Assembly (NCBI RefSeq): GCF_932526225.1 | Contig: NC_064036.1 | Location: forward strand, 2,606,001-2,662,500 | Reading direction: 5' to 3' | Length of the DNA stretch: 56,500 bases | From: Nematostella vectensis | Lineage: Eukaryota; Cnidaria; Anthozoa; Actiniaria; Edwardsiidae | Part shown: piece after piece, positions 23,120 through 36,887 of the stretch | How positions within the stretch are numbered: position 1 is the first letter of the stretch | How the letters are laid out: each line of letters starts with the position of its first letter | The notes under the pieces: model-generated | The model's database searches: none | Told to the model about the DNA's origin: nothing | What the model saw: only the letters and a program-made list of their open reading frames with translations | Position numbers and translations under genes: made by a program

Positions 23120-26100
23120 CAGGTGTACCACAAAGCGGACAAGGAAAAGATGGGTCTGCCATACTGTTTCCCTGCAAAGAAGGTAATGAAGTGAAAAGAC
23201 ATGTTACAGAAATACAGCATAGCAATACAAGTTAGTCAATAAGATTAGCTGCTTGTGTGAGCAAAGCAAAGAAAACTAATGGCTCTTATTAGGAAGAGTT
23301 TCTGTATCAAATTACTAGAATAATTGTCGTAGAACATATATTATTCACCCTAAAAATGTGAAACGATATTCTTTGTTAGAGGTTTATACAGGTATGATAA
23401 TTTTGATGCCTTCTTCCAATATGATACAATTGGCACGAAAGTCCCTTTAGTATTGCTTCGTTAAAAAAAAGTCATCAGCGGACTTCTGTTGAAAATATAT
23501 TATTGGTGCCTTTGTCTACCGATGCTTTTCCTTTTACTTGACACTGAAAAATTATGGAAAAACTGTATTTGATCAAAGTCAATAGGCAGTCATTGTTGCC
23601 TGATAACTTGGGTACTCAACAGCCAGTAATCCTGTAACCATAGCAACTCACCTTGATGCAGTAATAGCAGAAGACATGTTCACAAGCACCTTGATGAGGT
23701 GCTGTTGGTGGTTCGCTGCAAATGCTGCACTGATGAAAGGCAACCTTTACATTAGGAGAACTGGGCAGGGCAGGGCGTGTGAACTGGCGCATGATCAAGT
23801 TCTTCAGCTTGTGCACATTGATTAGTGGCAGCAAAAAGAAAAGAAATTCCTGTTCAAAACAAAGCAAGACATACATGAGAGCCTCATTCATCCCCTAGCT
23901 TTGAAGAAGGGGAATGTTTAAAATGTCAATTTATCTAATATTGTAATTAGGATACTAGTACTATGTTGACATTAAATCTGTTGGTTTACTTTCCTAAAAA
24001 ATTAAACTTCCATTAAGACAACCCTTCATATTACAAATACAGCCCTACATCACAGATACTTCTGTGATAATGGACATTCAATTGCATGCAGACATGTACC
24101 CAGGACAAATACAGCCCTACATCACAGATACTTCTGTGATATGGACATTCAATTGCATGCAGGCATGTACCCAGGACAAATACAGCCCAACATCACAGAT
24201 ACTTCTGTGATATGGACATTATATTGCATGCAGGCATGTACCCAGGACAAATACAGCCCTACATCACAGATACTTCTGTGATATGGACATTTAATTGCAT
24301 GCAGGCATGTACCCAGGATATGGGGGAAGCAGGTGGTGCACATTCATAGTTATCACATAGAAAAAGATGATATTTGACAATCCTTTCATAAGAAACGGCC
24401 CATATTTTGGGGGGGAGAAGGGGGTGGGGTCCCTATGTATGCGTCTGCATTGTATTCTAGGAGGCATGAATGTCAATGCATAATACGTACAGCAAAGCCA
24501 TGCCATAAAAGCTCCCTTGTCATGAATTCGAAGCTTACCTGAAACAAAAACAGATTTGAAAGAAATGATCATAAATAATAAAAATGCATTGAGAAAAGAA
24601 ATATAAAAACACTGTAATGGTGATGGTTATGATGATGGGTAAAAACCATAATGATGACAATAATGGTGGTGATGATGGATGATGGTAAATAGTGATGTGA
24701 ATGTAACAGGATGACTGGCCACATATTGTCTGGCCATTGTTTCAAACATGAAACTCATATATCTAAGTGACTATCCTTGTCAAACATGGAATTCTTACTT
24801 GTCTAAGGGACTGTCGTTGTTCAAAGACATGGTGAATTCCAAGCAATCTTTCCAATAATGACTGGTATCTACCATTGTCAAGGATCATGCCTCTGGGTGA
24901 TTTAGACGGGGTGGTGCCTCCCTCTTCAGAATCAGTGTTTAATTTTTGTGAATTTATTTGTCTATTTATAGCCCCTTGCTTTTATATGATTTCTTTTGCT
25001 GGCCCTGCCTGTAATTCAGCTCTAAATGGTTTGGAATAAACTTATATTATTAATATTAGTCCGCTCTTTTGAGAACTCCTTGATCCGACACTTGCTCTAC
25101 AAAAACAAAGTTCTTGTTAGCATATTGCTCTTGAGGTTGAGATAGCAAATAAATGAAAGAAACACTGAATTTAGTTATAATGGTCATGATAAAAGGATAC
25201 CTCCCTTTCTGGAGAAAGACCAAGAAGTTTATCATTGAAGCAAACTGCAAAATCTTTTCACCAACATAGAGACATCTCCATATCTAGGGGGGAAATTGAA
25301 AACATGAAAACAATTAAGCCAATTTATCAGAAATAAAAATAAAAACTCATGAACTATACACAGTACCCATTGCCTACAGTACTTGACTATTAGAGGAATT
25401 TCAGCCCAGGCTCAGTTTTCAGCCCGTTAAGGGGGACTCTATAACATTGGGGAATGGTTACCAAAAAGATGCAAAGTTCAAGTTACTTACTATAGAAAAG
25501 TCTCCAAATCTTCTGCATAATAGTTTAATTTCTGTGCTTCTGTCCTGCAAATAGCGGCCACCAATAACAATCAGACCAAAGCCAACTTTCTGGACCATGC
25601 TCATTGTTCCTGTAATATGAACCATGACAAATGGTTAAAATTTACCATGAGAAATTGCCATATACACTTGCATTATTAGTTATTGTTGATTGAGGGTCTA
25701 TGTGATCTGAGGATGCTATTTACACCTTGTTTTAGAAAAGCCTTGAATAAGCATGCAGTCTGCCAACCTTGGAAATTTAAAACTCCTTCCACTTAGTCTG
25801 AAATTCTGTTATTTGTTTTTGGTCATGTGCTGGTTTTCAACAGGGGTCAAGCATCATAACTCATGTGTTTCCAAAACAAAAATTTCACAAGGTACAGGTA
25901 ATGTATCATGTTCTTTTCCTTTGCTGCCCTTAGTTATTCTAGCTTTCCGTTCAAGCTCCTTATCTTCTATTAGAGGGATGAAGCATTACCTTGACTGGAA
26001 TATTTATCACTGTATTTCATGTTCAGCATCTGTTGTCCAACAGTTGAACCACGGCTGTATACAGAAAACTGACAATATATTTTTATTAACACCAAGAATA

Positions 26101-27915
26101 ATCACTTGGATGCCACTGTATTGATTCAATTTTAACTTGATTCAATTAAAACTTTTTCCAAAATTCTATCTAATGCTTTGATATCAATCCACCCCATGTC
26201 TAGTAATAACTTGTGTTATGGGCTAATGCTTTGATATCAATCCACCCCATGTATAGTAATGACTTGTGTTATGGGCTAATGCTTTGATTTCAATCCACCC
26301 CATGTCTAGTAATGACTTGTGTTATGGGCTAATGCTTTGATATCAATCCACCCCATGTCTAGTAATGACTTGTGTTATGGGCTAATGCTTTGATATCAAT
26401 CCACCCCATGTCTAGTAATGACTTGTGTTATGGGCTAATGCTTTGATATCAATCCACCCCATGACTAGTAATGACTTGTGTTATGGGCTAATGCTTTGAT
26501 ATCAATCCACCCCATGTCTAGTAATGACTTGTGTTATGGGCTGTGTACCTTCCACACCAGTAAGCGCAACAATGCATTCAGCTCTGGTTCAATCTTTGAC
26601 AACACTCCATGCTGTGAAAAAAAATATATATATAAATATAACAATGATGTTAAAAAATATGTATAGTTTTGTATGATACAGTATTGTAAGTTTTTCTTAT
26701 GTTGAAATGTCATAGGTTAGTTGTTTTTTCTTTGTTTTAGATGCACATATCCTTTTTGTTTTAGAAGCAAATATTCTTTATGCAAGACAAAGTAAAAATA
26801 AACAATGTGGCTTGATCAACTTGTAACTTGCCTCAAAAAACTGGAAAGCTCGACGAAGTTGAGACCGTAGGATGTTAATGATCTCGTAGTCTAACTGTGT
26901 TGCGTCCAGCTACAAACATCTCAATCAGTTTAAGACATTGCTTTCCCACACTCAACAGTTCTTCTACTGTTTTCCCGGGGGGGGGGGGGGGGGGGACTTT
27001 ATCAAAGTAGACTGGGGTGTGTGTCTATTTTGAGGGTATAAAAATTCTACATTCATCACATCCTGATAACAACTGGACATGATTGTAGCCAGGGAAAAGA
27101 TGTGCTGGATGGTGGAGTCTTAAGGACTGCAATTCAGTAAAACTGAAAATTTGATTGTTTTCAGTTCTTAAAGGTTAAAAATTGCTTCAGGAATTTTTTT
27201 AGGGGCAGGAATTGCTGTTGACAAAACCCAAGGTTGTATCACTTAGGGTTAAGATTGGTTTTTCCGACGATCATCCAAGTTTGTTTTTATGGGAGTCTCC
27301 TCCAGCCCCCGGGGCAAACCTGTCGACCTCCGAGAATCTCAAGGCTTGAGAAATATTATTATTATTATTATTTGGGGGGGGGGGGTATATTCATTTTTTG
27401 GGGGGAGGGGTTGGTAAACCTCGCAGGCATTTGCCGTATAGAAAGCTCTTGTGAACAAATCCACTAATCTCATGAGGGTGTTAGATATATTGCGTTGCGT
27501 AAGGGAATCATTATTTTAAATACTTTAATAGAAAATAAGCAAAATGACGTTTTTCTATAGAATAATTTCTCGGAAGCGCTAAAAAGGCTAAAAAGCGGGA
27601 GATTTTATGCTAAACGCGGGAGAAGGGGTCCAAAATCTTGAAACTCCCGCCTAATGCGGGAGAGTTGACAGGTATGCCGGGGTGTATCCCCTCCAGACAT
27701 CATCTCTGTCCAACAATAATTGCTTCCCAGTCACTTTCTCTCTGGATCTCGCTAGTCTAGCTATAGTATGAGTAGAATTGGTAGGTGGCCTGCGTAGGCG
27801 TGGTGGAATCAGGGAAATAAATCAACACAAGGTTACCAAATGCATCACACCAATTTACCTGGTTTACACGTAAAACTCGTTGATCGCCTGCTTTGGGCAC
27901 CGATCCGTCCGCCAT
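23067..27915 (-). CDS. PEX2: Peroxisome biogenesis factor 2 (peroxin-2, RING E3)
   Basis: Exons: 27915-27859, 26909-26832, 26611-26549, 26068-25990, 25609-25491, 25283-25092, 24538-24491, 23849-23652, 23171-23067; 312 residues (human 305). PEX2 with PEX10 and PEX12 forms the peroxisomal membrane ubiquitin ligase that recycles the import receptor PEX5. Diagnostic segments are RVLRVNQ, STVGQQMLNMKY, INFLVFLQKGR, RELLWHGFA and EFLFFLLPLINVHKLK. The RING spans the last two exons: CSIC, CEHVFCYYC, then CPLC. The second exon uses a GC donor (GCAAGT). The donor at 25092 (GTGTCG) is weak and is the least certain junction. The last codons (VECTVALQVK and TGA) lie in the 48-bp minisatellite. Confidence 0.93.
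24034..24318. repeat. About 71-bp intronic tandem repeat with hairpin
   Basis: Four units lie in the PEX2 intron between the RING exon and the preceding 48-bp exon. Each contains the ATCACAGA/TCTGTGAT hairpin. Confidence 0.9.
26171..26543. repeat. 53-bp minisatellite abutting a PEX2 splice donor
   Basis: Seven units of TAATGCTTTGATATCAATCC plus CACCCCATGTCTAGTAATGA plus CTTGTGTTATGGGC. On the minus strand the first unit begins about six nucleotides after the exon edge at 26549, just past the GTACAC donor. Confidence 0.95.
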
Positions 27916-27959
27916 ATTGGAATCTCGTCAAGGGTCAGCGGCTACACTAGCTTACCACA

Positions 27960-29600
27960 GGGAACCCATCTTAGCATCTCAAGAGTAGCACTTTGACGTT
28001 GCTTAATTTAAATTAAAACTTAAAAAAACGTAATTCTAAAAAAAAGGAAATAAATTCCCAGTTTTATAAAAGCTACCAGTGATCTGCTTTAGACCCCGTC
28101 CCCATGTGTCTGTTTTCGTCTGAAAACGCAATCTATTTTTTACGGATACTGTATCCCCCACACGTTAACGTGATAGAGATGACCGAAAAAGGAACAATTT
28201 GAAAACGGTTTCTTGAGTGGAACAATTTGCTAACGATACTCTTTGGGTACAGTGTGGACGACGCGCGAAAACTGAACTTTTCGGAAACGATGACGTGATT
28301 CACGCGCGCGATGTAAACAAGCAAACTAGAAAATAAGCTAAATATAACGTGGTGAAGGAAGACAACAGGGCTTGGCTCCACATAAAGTGCACCCTGCACT
28401 TATTATATGACCCTTGATATTTTTCCATTGTTTCATGCTCGCAGGGCAATAAACAATGAAAAAATTAGGCTCCTCGAGTTCTTGTGCGGCACAAGCAAAA
28501 AAAAAAGTTTGATATTCTTACCAGTGTTTGAGTCAACTTTACACTGCAAAGTGTTGCGTTGTTTCTGAGCGGGCAGTATGTACTTCGTATGTACGGTACA
28601 CTATCAACCAATGATGATGGCGCACACGAACCTCCATACCTCCAACAAAAATATATTGTATAATGTATAAACCTATTTCAGTAAAGGTTGTCAGTGCAAA
28701 TGGCGATTGGCAAATGGCAGTTCTACGACCGAAAGTAACCATGCGTCTCGAAGAATATGAATAAATCAAGACAATTATCCATTAAAGGTACCAATGCTTG
28801 GCTCTGACATTGCTGGACTTTATTTAACACCTTCAATTTTACGAATAATTAGTATCCATAAGCCATTTACCATTTGAACTGACAACCTTTTGTGAAATAG
28901 ATGTATATGCCAACTGGATAATCCAGAACGACACAAATTCACTGCTGAAACCTTCGTAGCTAAGGCAGAGCTTCGCTATAGTCACCAGCATCAAGTAATC
29001 TCTAAAATAATGACTTTATTTTATATTCTTTTCAAAATATCCTCTGTTATAGCAATATCACGGATTTAAAATATAATTTAACATAATATTTTCAGCCCTT
29101 TGACACTGTTTTCCACTCTCCTTTCTATAGATACAAAGAGAAACTGATATCTCAATTTTGAAAAGTCTCCATAAGGGTGGATTTTGTGTGACTTTGCTAC
29201 GAGGAGTGATAGACTGCTGGCAATCCTGTAACGCGCAATCACTAAATACGGACTTTACATTGTGATCGGACCGCGCATCATATGGTCTTTACAAAAGAAG
29301 ACCCAGGGGTGGTTTTGTGTTTTGAAGGGAATACTATTGAAGTCTTCCAAGACTTTGATACAATTTTAATTAAGTTAATTATCCTGTGAAACATTGTGGA
29401 TCCACCAAGCTATTGCGATTTAGGACCTCGAGCTATGCGGACTTCACTTTTGTAATTAAAGACATCGAGCTATGTGGACTTTACTTTTGTAATTAAGGTC
29501 CTCGAGCTATGCGGACTTCATTTGTAATTAAGGACCCCGAGCTATGCGGACTTCACTTTTGTAATTAAGGACCGCGCATATGAAAGCGTTTTAAAAGCAA
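27960..29600. other. Spacer between PEX2 and the MARCH-type gene
   Basis: No gene was recognised. It includes the tandem repeat listed at 29421-29578 and a GTCAGCGGCTACAC block near 27935 related to the foldback arm at 5010-5035. Confidence 0.5.
29421..29578. repeat. About 41-bp tandem repeat
   Basis: Four units share TCGAGCTATGCGGACTTCAC and TTTTGTAATTAAGGACC. The block ends about 35 bp downstream of the MARCH-type stop codon. Confidence 0.9.
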
Positions 29601-29613
29601 TGTGTGGCCGAAT

Positions 29614-32600
29614 CTATACAGAATCTTGTAGGACTCTACCACTGGAATGCTGCACTCTGGGAATGACTTCTATCACACTGCCTTCACTCGCCTCGTTTGT
29701 TTTGTCTACACTAATCGCCTTGCTGCCCGCGCTCTTCTCCTCAACCCTTTCCCGCTCTTGTTCTGTGACTTTTCTCAACCTGTTTTTGGGCGACTTCTCC
29801 AGAGACACCGCTAAGTTCGCGTTACCCAACTTCCTCAAATTCGTTGGTCCGATTAAATTCCATTCTTCATTGAGAGCGAGCCATTTCTGGATGTAAAGAA
29901 TACTCTTTTTCAACCAGTGGTAGAAAAAAGCAAAGCCTAGCATAGCACCAAGCGCGCCGACCACGTAGAAGATGATGCAAGGGTTAGATACACATCGCTG
30001 GCTTCCATCCTTAGCGATGGAGGCGATGTTGAGTGTCAAAGCGATGATGAATGTACAAAGCCAAATGATGGGGGTGGGCTTCTCGTCTGGTGGTCTCCAC
30101 TAAAACAAAATAGTAGAATTGGTTAAGTGCTTAGCCTTCAAACAGGCACTCTCTCTTTTTTTTTTTTTTTTTTTTGGGGGGGGGGGGGGGGGGCGGTAGG
30201 ATTGGAATTTTGGGATTCTGACAAAAAAGGAGGCCGAGTTGCTAGGTTACTAGCCTTCAATCACACCGAGCGCATCAGCGCAAGAAGTAAAAAACTACAC
30301 GTTGTTATAGTTGGGGTAGGTTAAACGTCCCATATCTTACATGATACCTCCTCTAAGACTACAGGAGTAATTAGGCTCCCTCCTAGTCGTTCAGAAAAAG
30401 TAACACATTACCTAAGTGATATCTTATTGTGGTTACCACGTTTTATAAATGAGATCAGTAAATAGGAAAGAGAACAGTTAGTAAATTCGAAAAATATAAT
30501 AAAAACATTCTGCGCAGAAAATCACCTGGTATTTTATTGTCGAATCTATAGTAAACAGACCAGCGTGTGTTACCCATAGGATGTCAAATCAAGTAGCTCA
30601 AGCTACCACTAAACAACGGCTGCATTCATCATTAGGATACCTGTTCCCACTGTTCCCCTATATCGCCAAGGGCTAATAGATTGGAAACTATACTCGCTTG
30701 GTTGTGTCTCCAGTAGCGCAACAAATGGAGTCCTGGTCCGTAAAATGTAGTAGGGTCAGGGTTCAAATAGCCCACTAGCCTTATCCTAATTCATCCCCGC
30801 CTTTAAGCCGGCTATCGATGAGATAAATCTAGAGACGCCTGATGCTTTCTCCCCGGTGTCTCACGCAGGCAGCATGACTTGTAACAAAAATCATGTTATT
30901 GTTGTCTGTGATTCAGAAAGCGTTAACTATCATAGCGGAGCATTGTTTGTCAACCAGAGAAATGAGGGAAAGGGAATTTTACAGAGTCTCGGTATAAATT
31001 GAATTGATCTGAGTACGAAAAGAATACAAATACATTAAGATGGCGACCGGGCTATCGCTGATTTCATCGAGAAAATCACAAAGCAAACGTCTGCGAGTAG
31101 ACAGACGAAATTTTGTGGGGAAACGTACATTTTTCAATACGATAAAAAGTTTAAACCTTGTGGAAAACGTCATTATTTCCTCTTCCTTACCTATTTGCAA
31201 ACCCTTTTTGCCCCCTCCCCCTATCCACCGCCTTACTCGCTCATAGGTGTGACTTCCTGCCATTCTTCATATATGTTCGCGACTGCCGATTATATATTTT
31301 TTCGCTCACTCACCTTTTTTAAGGGCTTTGTTTTTCTTCGTACAGCCACAGGATACAGACACAACTCGCACTTGGTCTTCACGCATCTTTGTAACCAATC
31401 CATCAGACAGCTATGGTGAACAAACCGCACAGTGCCCATACATAAACACGGGCTAATAAGCACCTCACTCTCTCCCCCACAGTGGCAAATGCGGCACGCA
31501 TCACCGTCAAGTTCATCTGGTATTTCCGCGCGGGCTTCCTGTGTTGTGTTTTCGAGTTCGCAAATATTCTCGATTTCCTGAGGGAGGGAAGCCATGCTCG
31601 GTGTTGCAAATAATCTCTGTAGATCTACACACACATTATCAATGTCTGAACCGTAGGAGACTGCCTGTTTTATTGAGGAGTCATTCATGGACCGCTGCTT
31701 CGGTGATGGTATCTCCAACTCGACCGTTACTACGCACGTGCTGCTATCATTCTCGATGCTCTCCGAGCCCATAGAACCTTGTTTGGGTGATGCCACCCGT
31801 CCCACAGAGCCTCGATATGGCGAGGACTCTGAGCTTGGGTATGGCGGACTAGTAACCGAACTAGAGCCCGCTTGTGACGATGGTCTTCCTGTGCTATTCG
31901 TCCGCATGCTCAACTCATTCTCGTCATAATCATACTCAGAGCAGCTGTCGCAATCTGAAGTTGATTCACAACTATCGTGGTCTTTTTCCTCGGACATCAG
32001 GCTTTGTTGTTCTTCTGGACTCTCACAGTTTTTGTCTCGACGCCTGTGCCAGCCTAAAAGAGTCAAATCAAAGAATGATTCACATTCATTAGTAAAGATA
32101 TAGATTTGAAGGTTGTGGAGCGATTAACTCGTGCAAAACAATGCCTCTAGCAGTGAGCAATATCATAATATGAACTCAGCATCATAACCATGCTGGTCCA
32201 CACGCTCCTAAGAAATTGAAGGCGTCGATAACTTAACTTAAAACAACTGTGACCTTAGGGTAAACGCTAGTATTAAGTAATTATCCAAACTTTACTACAT
32301 ACTCGCCCTGTCCGCAGACTTATTACTCTATAAAACCAGGAAAGTGTTGAACATGGTCTGATCACTACCGGCTATTTATCAACGAGATGAATCAGCCAAT
32401 ACACACTTTTCTCATATATAAGAACGTCTAATTTTCAGTTGAGGCTGAGCCGTTACTATTATAGTAACATTTTAAGCTGGAGATGTTCGTAACGATATTC
32501 TCAAATTTTACTATGTTCCCCAATGAATCATTTTTGATTATTAGGAAGATAATTAAACAATATGATCAATAACAATGATATCTCAGGTTGTTATTATGAA

Positions 32601-35409
32601 CAATTTGACTCTGTATTTCAGAACGCATCATATGACTAAGAAAGCAATATTTTGCTGCTATCTGAGCCTCGATATTCTCAGACTGGGCGTTCTTATAAAA
32701 ACGGTTCTTATAAAGGTGTAAGGTGTAGCTCATATTGTTTTAGACACATTTAGGATATGAAATTGAACTTCATAGTCACTAGCCAATCTCGTTCCCAGAG
32801 CCCATGTACCTTGCCGCTGGCATAAAGTTACGTGGGCTCTAGGAACGATATTGGTCACTAGCTTGAGGCGGAATAAACATCATTAGCATCATAGAAGATG
32901 ATGTCAAAATTTTTATCTATGTATTAAAATATTTGTTCGTATTTTCTTCTTTGAAAATAATTTTGTTCCTAAAGCACCGAAACGTCTTTAGCTAAAGAAA
33001 TTAAACAACAGGCCGTTACCTCAAACAGGGCTCAAATAAGCCTTGAATAGTTAATCCGTGCAAATATTCTAAACCACCTCCATTTATCGGTTGAGAGCGG
33101 CTAGAGACCAAGGTTCGGTACTAATAAAAATCTGTTTTGGCGGGAAAAATTACTGACGCGCAAAATTCCTTCAAACAAAAAATCTGAATATCTGCCCTTG
33201 CGGAAACAATCTACCATATAAAAAAAAAAAAGAAAAACAAGACAAAAACCATTACCTGAAGGCATTCACTAATCCAATGATAAAATGCAAAACCCTAGAT
33301 GAGACTTGTTTCACTATGGAACGCTTGGTTCCTTTAGGCATTCAGCGCGCTTGGTGTAACGTTTGGAAAATGTTGTATAATCAAAATAGCTTTAAATACC
33401 TGTTGTTTTTGATTTAGGTAATGCGAAGCTGTTTAGTCTTGGCTTGCCTTCTGTCAAGGCTTGGAGCTGGGTCGCACTCAATTCGTGCTGATGCTCAGAT
33501 AAGCGAGCTTAAAGTAAATAAAGCTATATACTGTCGCTTCGCCACCTGCTAGGGCACAAATAAATACAGCCATTTCAGCACGTACACAAAAGCTGTAATC
33601 AAATTCACGAAATCTCTAGCTCAAAGTAAAGATTAGATCTCTGGCTCTAAATAAGACAACAACAAAACACGATATACAGGAGAAGAGCGCACAAAAAATA
33701 GTTCGTACGTACATGCAAGGAAGAGATTTCGAAGGCTAAAATTTCAAATTGAACAGGGTGGTTTTAACATTGAGGTCTGGTTCCCAAAATTATTCTCACA
33801 GTGCCGTAGCATGTGCCCCCCCTCCCCTCAATATAAAAAAATAATAAGAATATGACTAGTAGGGGTTCTGTATAGTGACCCCCTTCCCCAATAATTTGAG
33901 GCCTGCTACAGGTCTGTTCAACCAAACGGGTCAAAATGTTGTTACTGTTAGCCTGATCGTCCCTAAGAAGTATTAACCGTGGAAGGATAAAGTTTTTTTT
34001 TTCCTTTGCGATACTCAGTCTATATTAAAGTCTATATTAAAGTCCTTCTTGTTAGTAGAACAAGCCGGAAAACATAAGATGCAATGGCAATGGCAATGGC
34101 ATGAAGAAAATCTCTCTCTGATACACTCTCAGTCTGGTATACTTCAGCCCTTAAGTTTTGATATTTTGCTCATGTGGCACTACATAATGAAAGTTTTCAG
34201 CGCTGAAGAATGAATGCAAAATGGTTTAAATATTTCCGTTTAAAAAAAAAACAAAACGCTTGAGCGCTCGGCATCTGTGACACTTTTTTAAGAACATCTA
34301 ATTTTCAGTTATGAGGGCACACAGAATTGAAACAAAAACGGCTTGCGATAACATTAGACAGTAGCAGCGCCCAGGCGCACCCATACTAGCGTGACCGGAG
34401 TCGCGCCAGCGCTAAGCCTTTCCATGGCTCATTGCGCTCACTAGTATAAATTTCACTTGTTTTTACTGGCTTGAGACGCCTGGGTAGTAGGCAGGCATGT
34501 ATATACGCGTTGTGTTTGCAAAACGCGTATTTAGAAACTCATTATTTTCTCCATTTTATCATTACAATGATTTCGCCTCGACCACCCCCTGTTCACCAAA
34601 AGCACACACAATGTTTCAAAAGGTAACAGGCCTAAGGTAGACGACAGACTAAACTACTTCTCAAAAGAGATTATTTGTTCAAACAAAAGTTAGTCGCGTT
34701 GACAGTCACGAAAAATAAACAAAACTCTGCTAGCATCCACGGCACAACCTAAGCCTTCGCCTAAAACCTCTAAAAGCTTTCTAAAACTAATCGTTGCTTT
34801 GTCAATATTTGGAGAGGAAACACAAATATTGTTTTAAATAAACACAAACTCTACGACCGTGTAGCAGAAATCTAGAAAAACTTTTTGACCAAAAAAATCG
34901 TTGCCTACTCTGTTTTGTATCACTTGGCTAAAACGGAAACTGCAAAATGTATAAGCTATTTTTGTTAATGACCGCACATAATCAAACTAACAGGGACTTT
35001 GCTATGCAAACTTTTATGGCCCCTTTTTATGTAAAGCTTTTTACATAAAGACCACAGCACACCTCGGGGTAAAACGATTAAATATGGGGCTTATCTTTAA
35101 ATGTTGAATGTATTATTGTAAAATTATTAGTTAAATACCTCGCAAATTTAATAAAGAAACCTACGTTGATACGCTTAAATTCTTATCTAAAAATAGCAGG
35201 CATTTACAGGAAAACGTAACTGAAAACATTTTCACAAACACTTTAAATTTTGGTTGGTATCGGTGGTACGAATCGGTCTTCTGAATCGGAATTGGTCGCC
35301 CGTCACAAGTAGGATATCTTCCCTTATCTTTTAATCTCTTTTCTGTCTGTGGCTCAAAGATATAGGCGAAGACTAAAAAAACATGTAAAACCCACTCACC
35401 TCTTGTCAT
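29614..35409 (-). CDS. MARCH1/8-type membrane-associated RING-CH E3 ubiquitin ligase
   Basis: Exons: 35409-35400 (ATG ACA AGA G, donor GTGAGT), 32053-31314, 30099-29614; about 411 residues. A long Ser/Glu/Asp-rich N-terminal region precedes a C4HC3 RING-CH finger (CRICHCGG, CLCMG, HHSCL, W, CELC). TKPLKK|WRPPDEK then continues into two membrane segments (IIWLCTFIIALTLNIA and FYVVGALGAMLGFAFFY) and a cytosolic tail ending RVLQDSV. This matches MARCHF1/8, which ubiquitinate membrane proteins in the endosomal pathway. The RING and membrane exons are certain. The ten-base first exon is inferred from an ATG, a strong donor and matching phase, and is only moderately secure; another 5' exon is possible. 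Confidence 0.85.
32054..35399 (-). other. Large 5' intron of the MARCH-type gene (inferred)
   Basis: No other coding segment was recognised here. It is AT-rich with scattered short poly-A/T runs. If the first exon is elsewhere, this span is partly upstream sequence. Confidence 0.4.
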
Positions 35410-36887
35410 GTTTTGTCAAGTCAAATCGGGTGATCTCCGGTAAAAACAGGAGACGATCTGCCTTGAGAAAATTATCTAAAAGGTTACGGAGGTCCCGAAA
35501 CACACTACTGGCTAACTTCTGTTCCTTCAATTTACGACATTTTCAAACTTTGTCAACATGTGCCAGTGTTTGGAGTCGAATAAATGAGGAAAAGGTGTCT
35601 AAAATAGGGCAAACTTGACAAACGAAGACAAACGAACTAGGTCACGGCTCTCAAAATAACCGATGACATTAAAAAACAGGTACCAAACTCAGAAAGAATG
35701 CACATGTAGGCACTAATTTCCATTTGCAGCTAACCCAAGGTCCGATTAGCCTAACACATTGTGGATAATGGTGTTAATGGAAAATAATTTGACAATAATA
35801 AAATACTAAAGGACGTTTGAGTCAATAAATAGCGTGAGAGCATTGCAACCAACTGTGAGATTCAATGAATTATAAAAAGATGAAGACTCAAGGTTAATGC
35901 GATTCCAACGAGAAATCGGTAGGGTTACGGTGTGCAGGAATTTCCCACTGTAGTTGGAACTTATCCGGAAACAACCAGCTAGTCAGTTTAGATTATCATC
36001 CACGCGTTTACGACACTCAAAATAGAACGTACATCTATTTTCTACAAGCTATAATTTGTACACAAAATAGCATTAAAATACAGAAAAACTTGCTAACTAC
36101 AGTAACACATGCGAACAGCTAGCCAAATCACCCAAAACGGGGAATTCAGAGCTTGATGAAATATAACCTCGTATATCTCTCTTTCTCACAGAAAACACGT
36201 AACAACAGTTTGACAGGCATGCTATCACCCATACAATCGATAGATTTCTACCTAGAATAACTCTTACCAGCGCGATATTGTGTTGTCGCGTTCCATATCC
36301 CACGCTTGTAGTTGCTTTGCGCTGCAGCTCGGGAGACGTAAAGCGCCGCCGACTCTGTTCACTGTCCGCGTGTGTTTTGCGATAACCTCACAAGCCCTGA
36401 CATGCCCGAGAAGCCCATCTCTTGCCAAAATGAGCTGTTACGCAGAAACAAATAGCGGTGTTCGATTACAACATGGAATGTTTGCTATAGACTCACGTAG
36501 CACCGTTATGTGGCGGCCTGTCGATAGCATGTGCGTACAGTAGTGGGGGGTTCTGGGGTGATCTCAATGGTCAGTTTATAAAATGAACCACTCTAGTGCT
36601 TTGCTCATGTCATGCTATGCTAATAGTGCCCTTGGCAAGCGCGCAGCTGCTGTCGCTTTATTCTCACAATAATGGGGCAATTTGCTAGACAAAAGGCCAA
36701 GGGACATACGGGTTGTTTTACCTAGCTTGCCAGAGCTAAGAGCTCTTTGTTATTATTGCTTGAGTCTCTTCGGGTGGTCCGCTTTCAGGCCTAGCTATGG
36801 ACCCGGCACGAATGGAAATGTAGGGTCCAAATGGAATACTTTATGAAGTTAACGTTGACTCGATAAATACATTAGTTCGCCTGGGAC

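Noticed and set aside
16931-23131. Many open frames of the EGDSAFNWVHVLSLD type
   Set aside because: These are satellite translations on the plus strand. The real gene (PEX2) is on the other strand and uses only one unit as its C-terminal codons.
31541-31929. Plus-strand frames opposite the MARCH-type exon
   Set aside because: They are shadows of the minus-strand coding exon, which carries the RING-CH motif.
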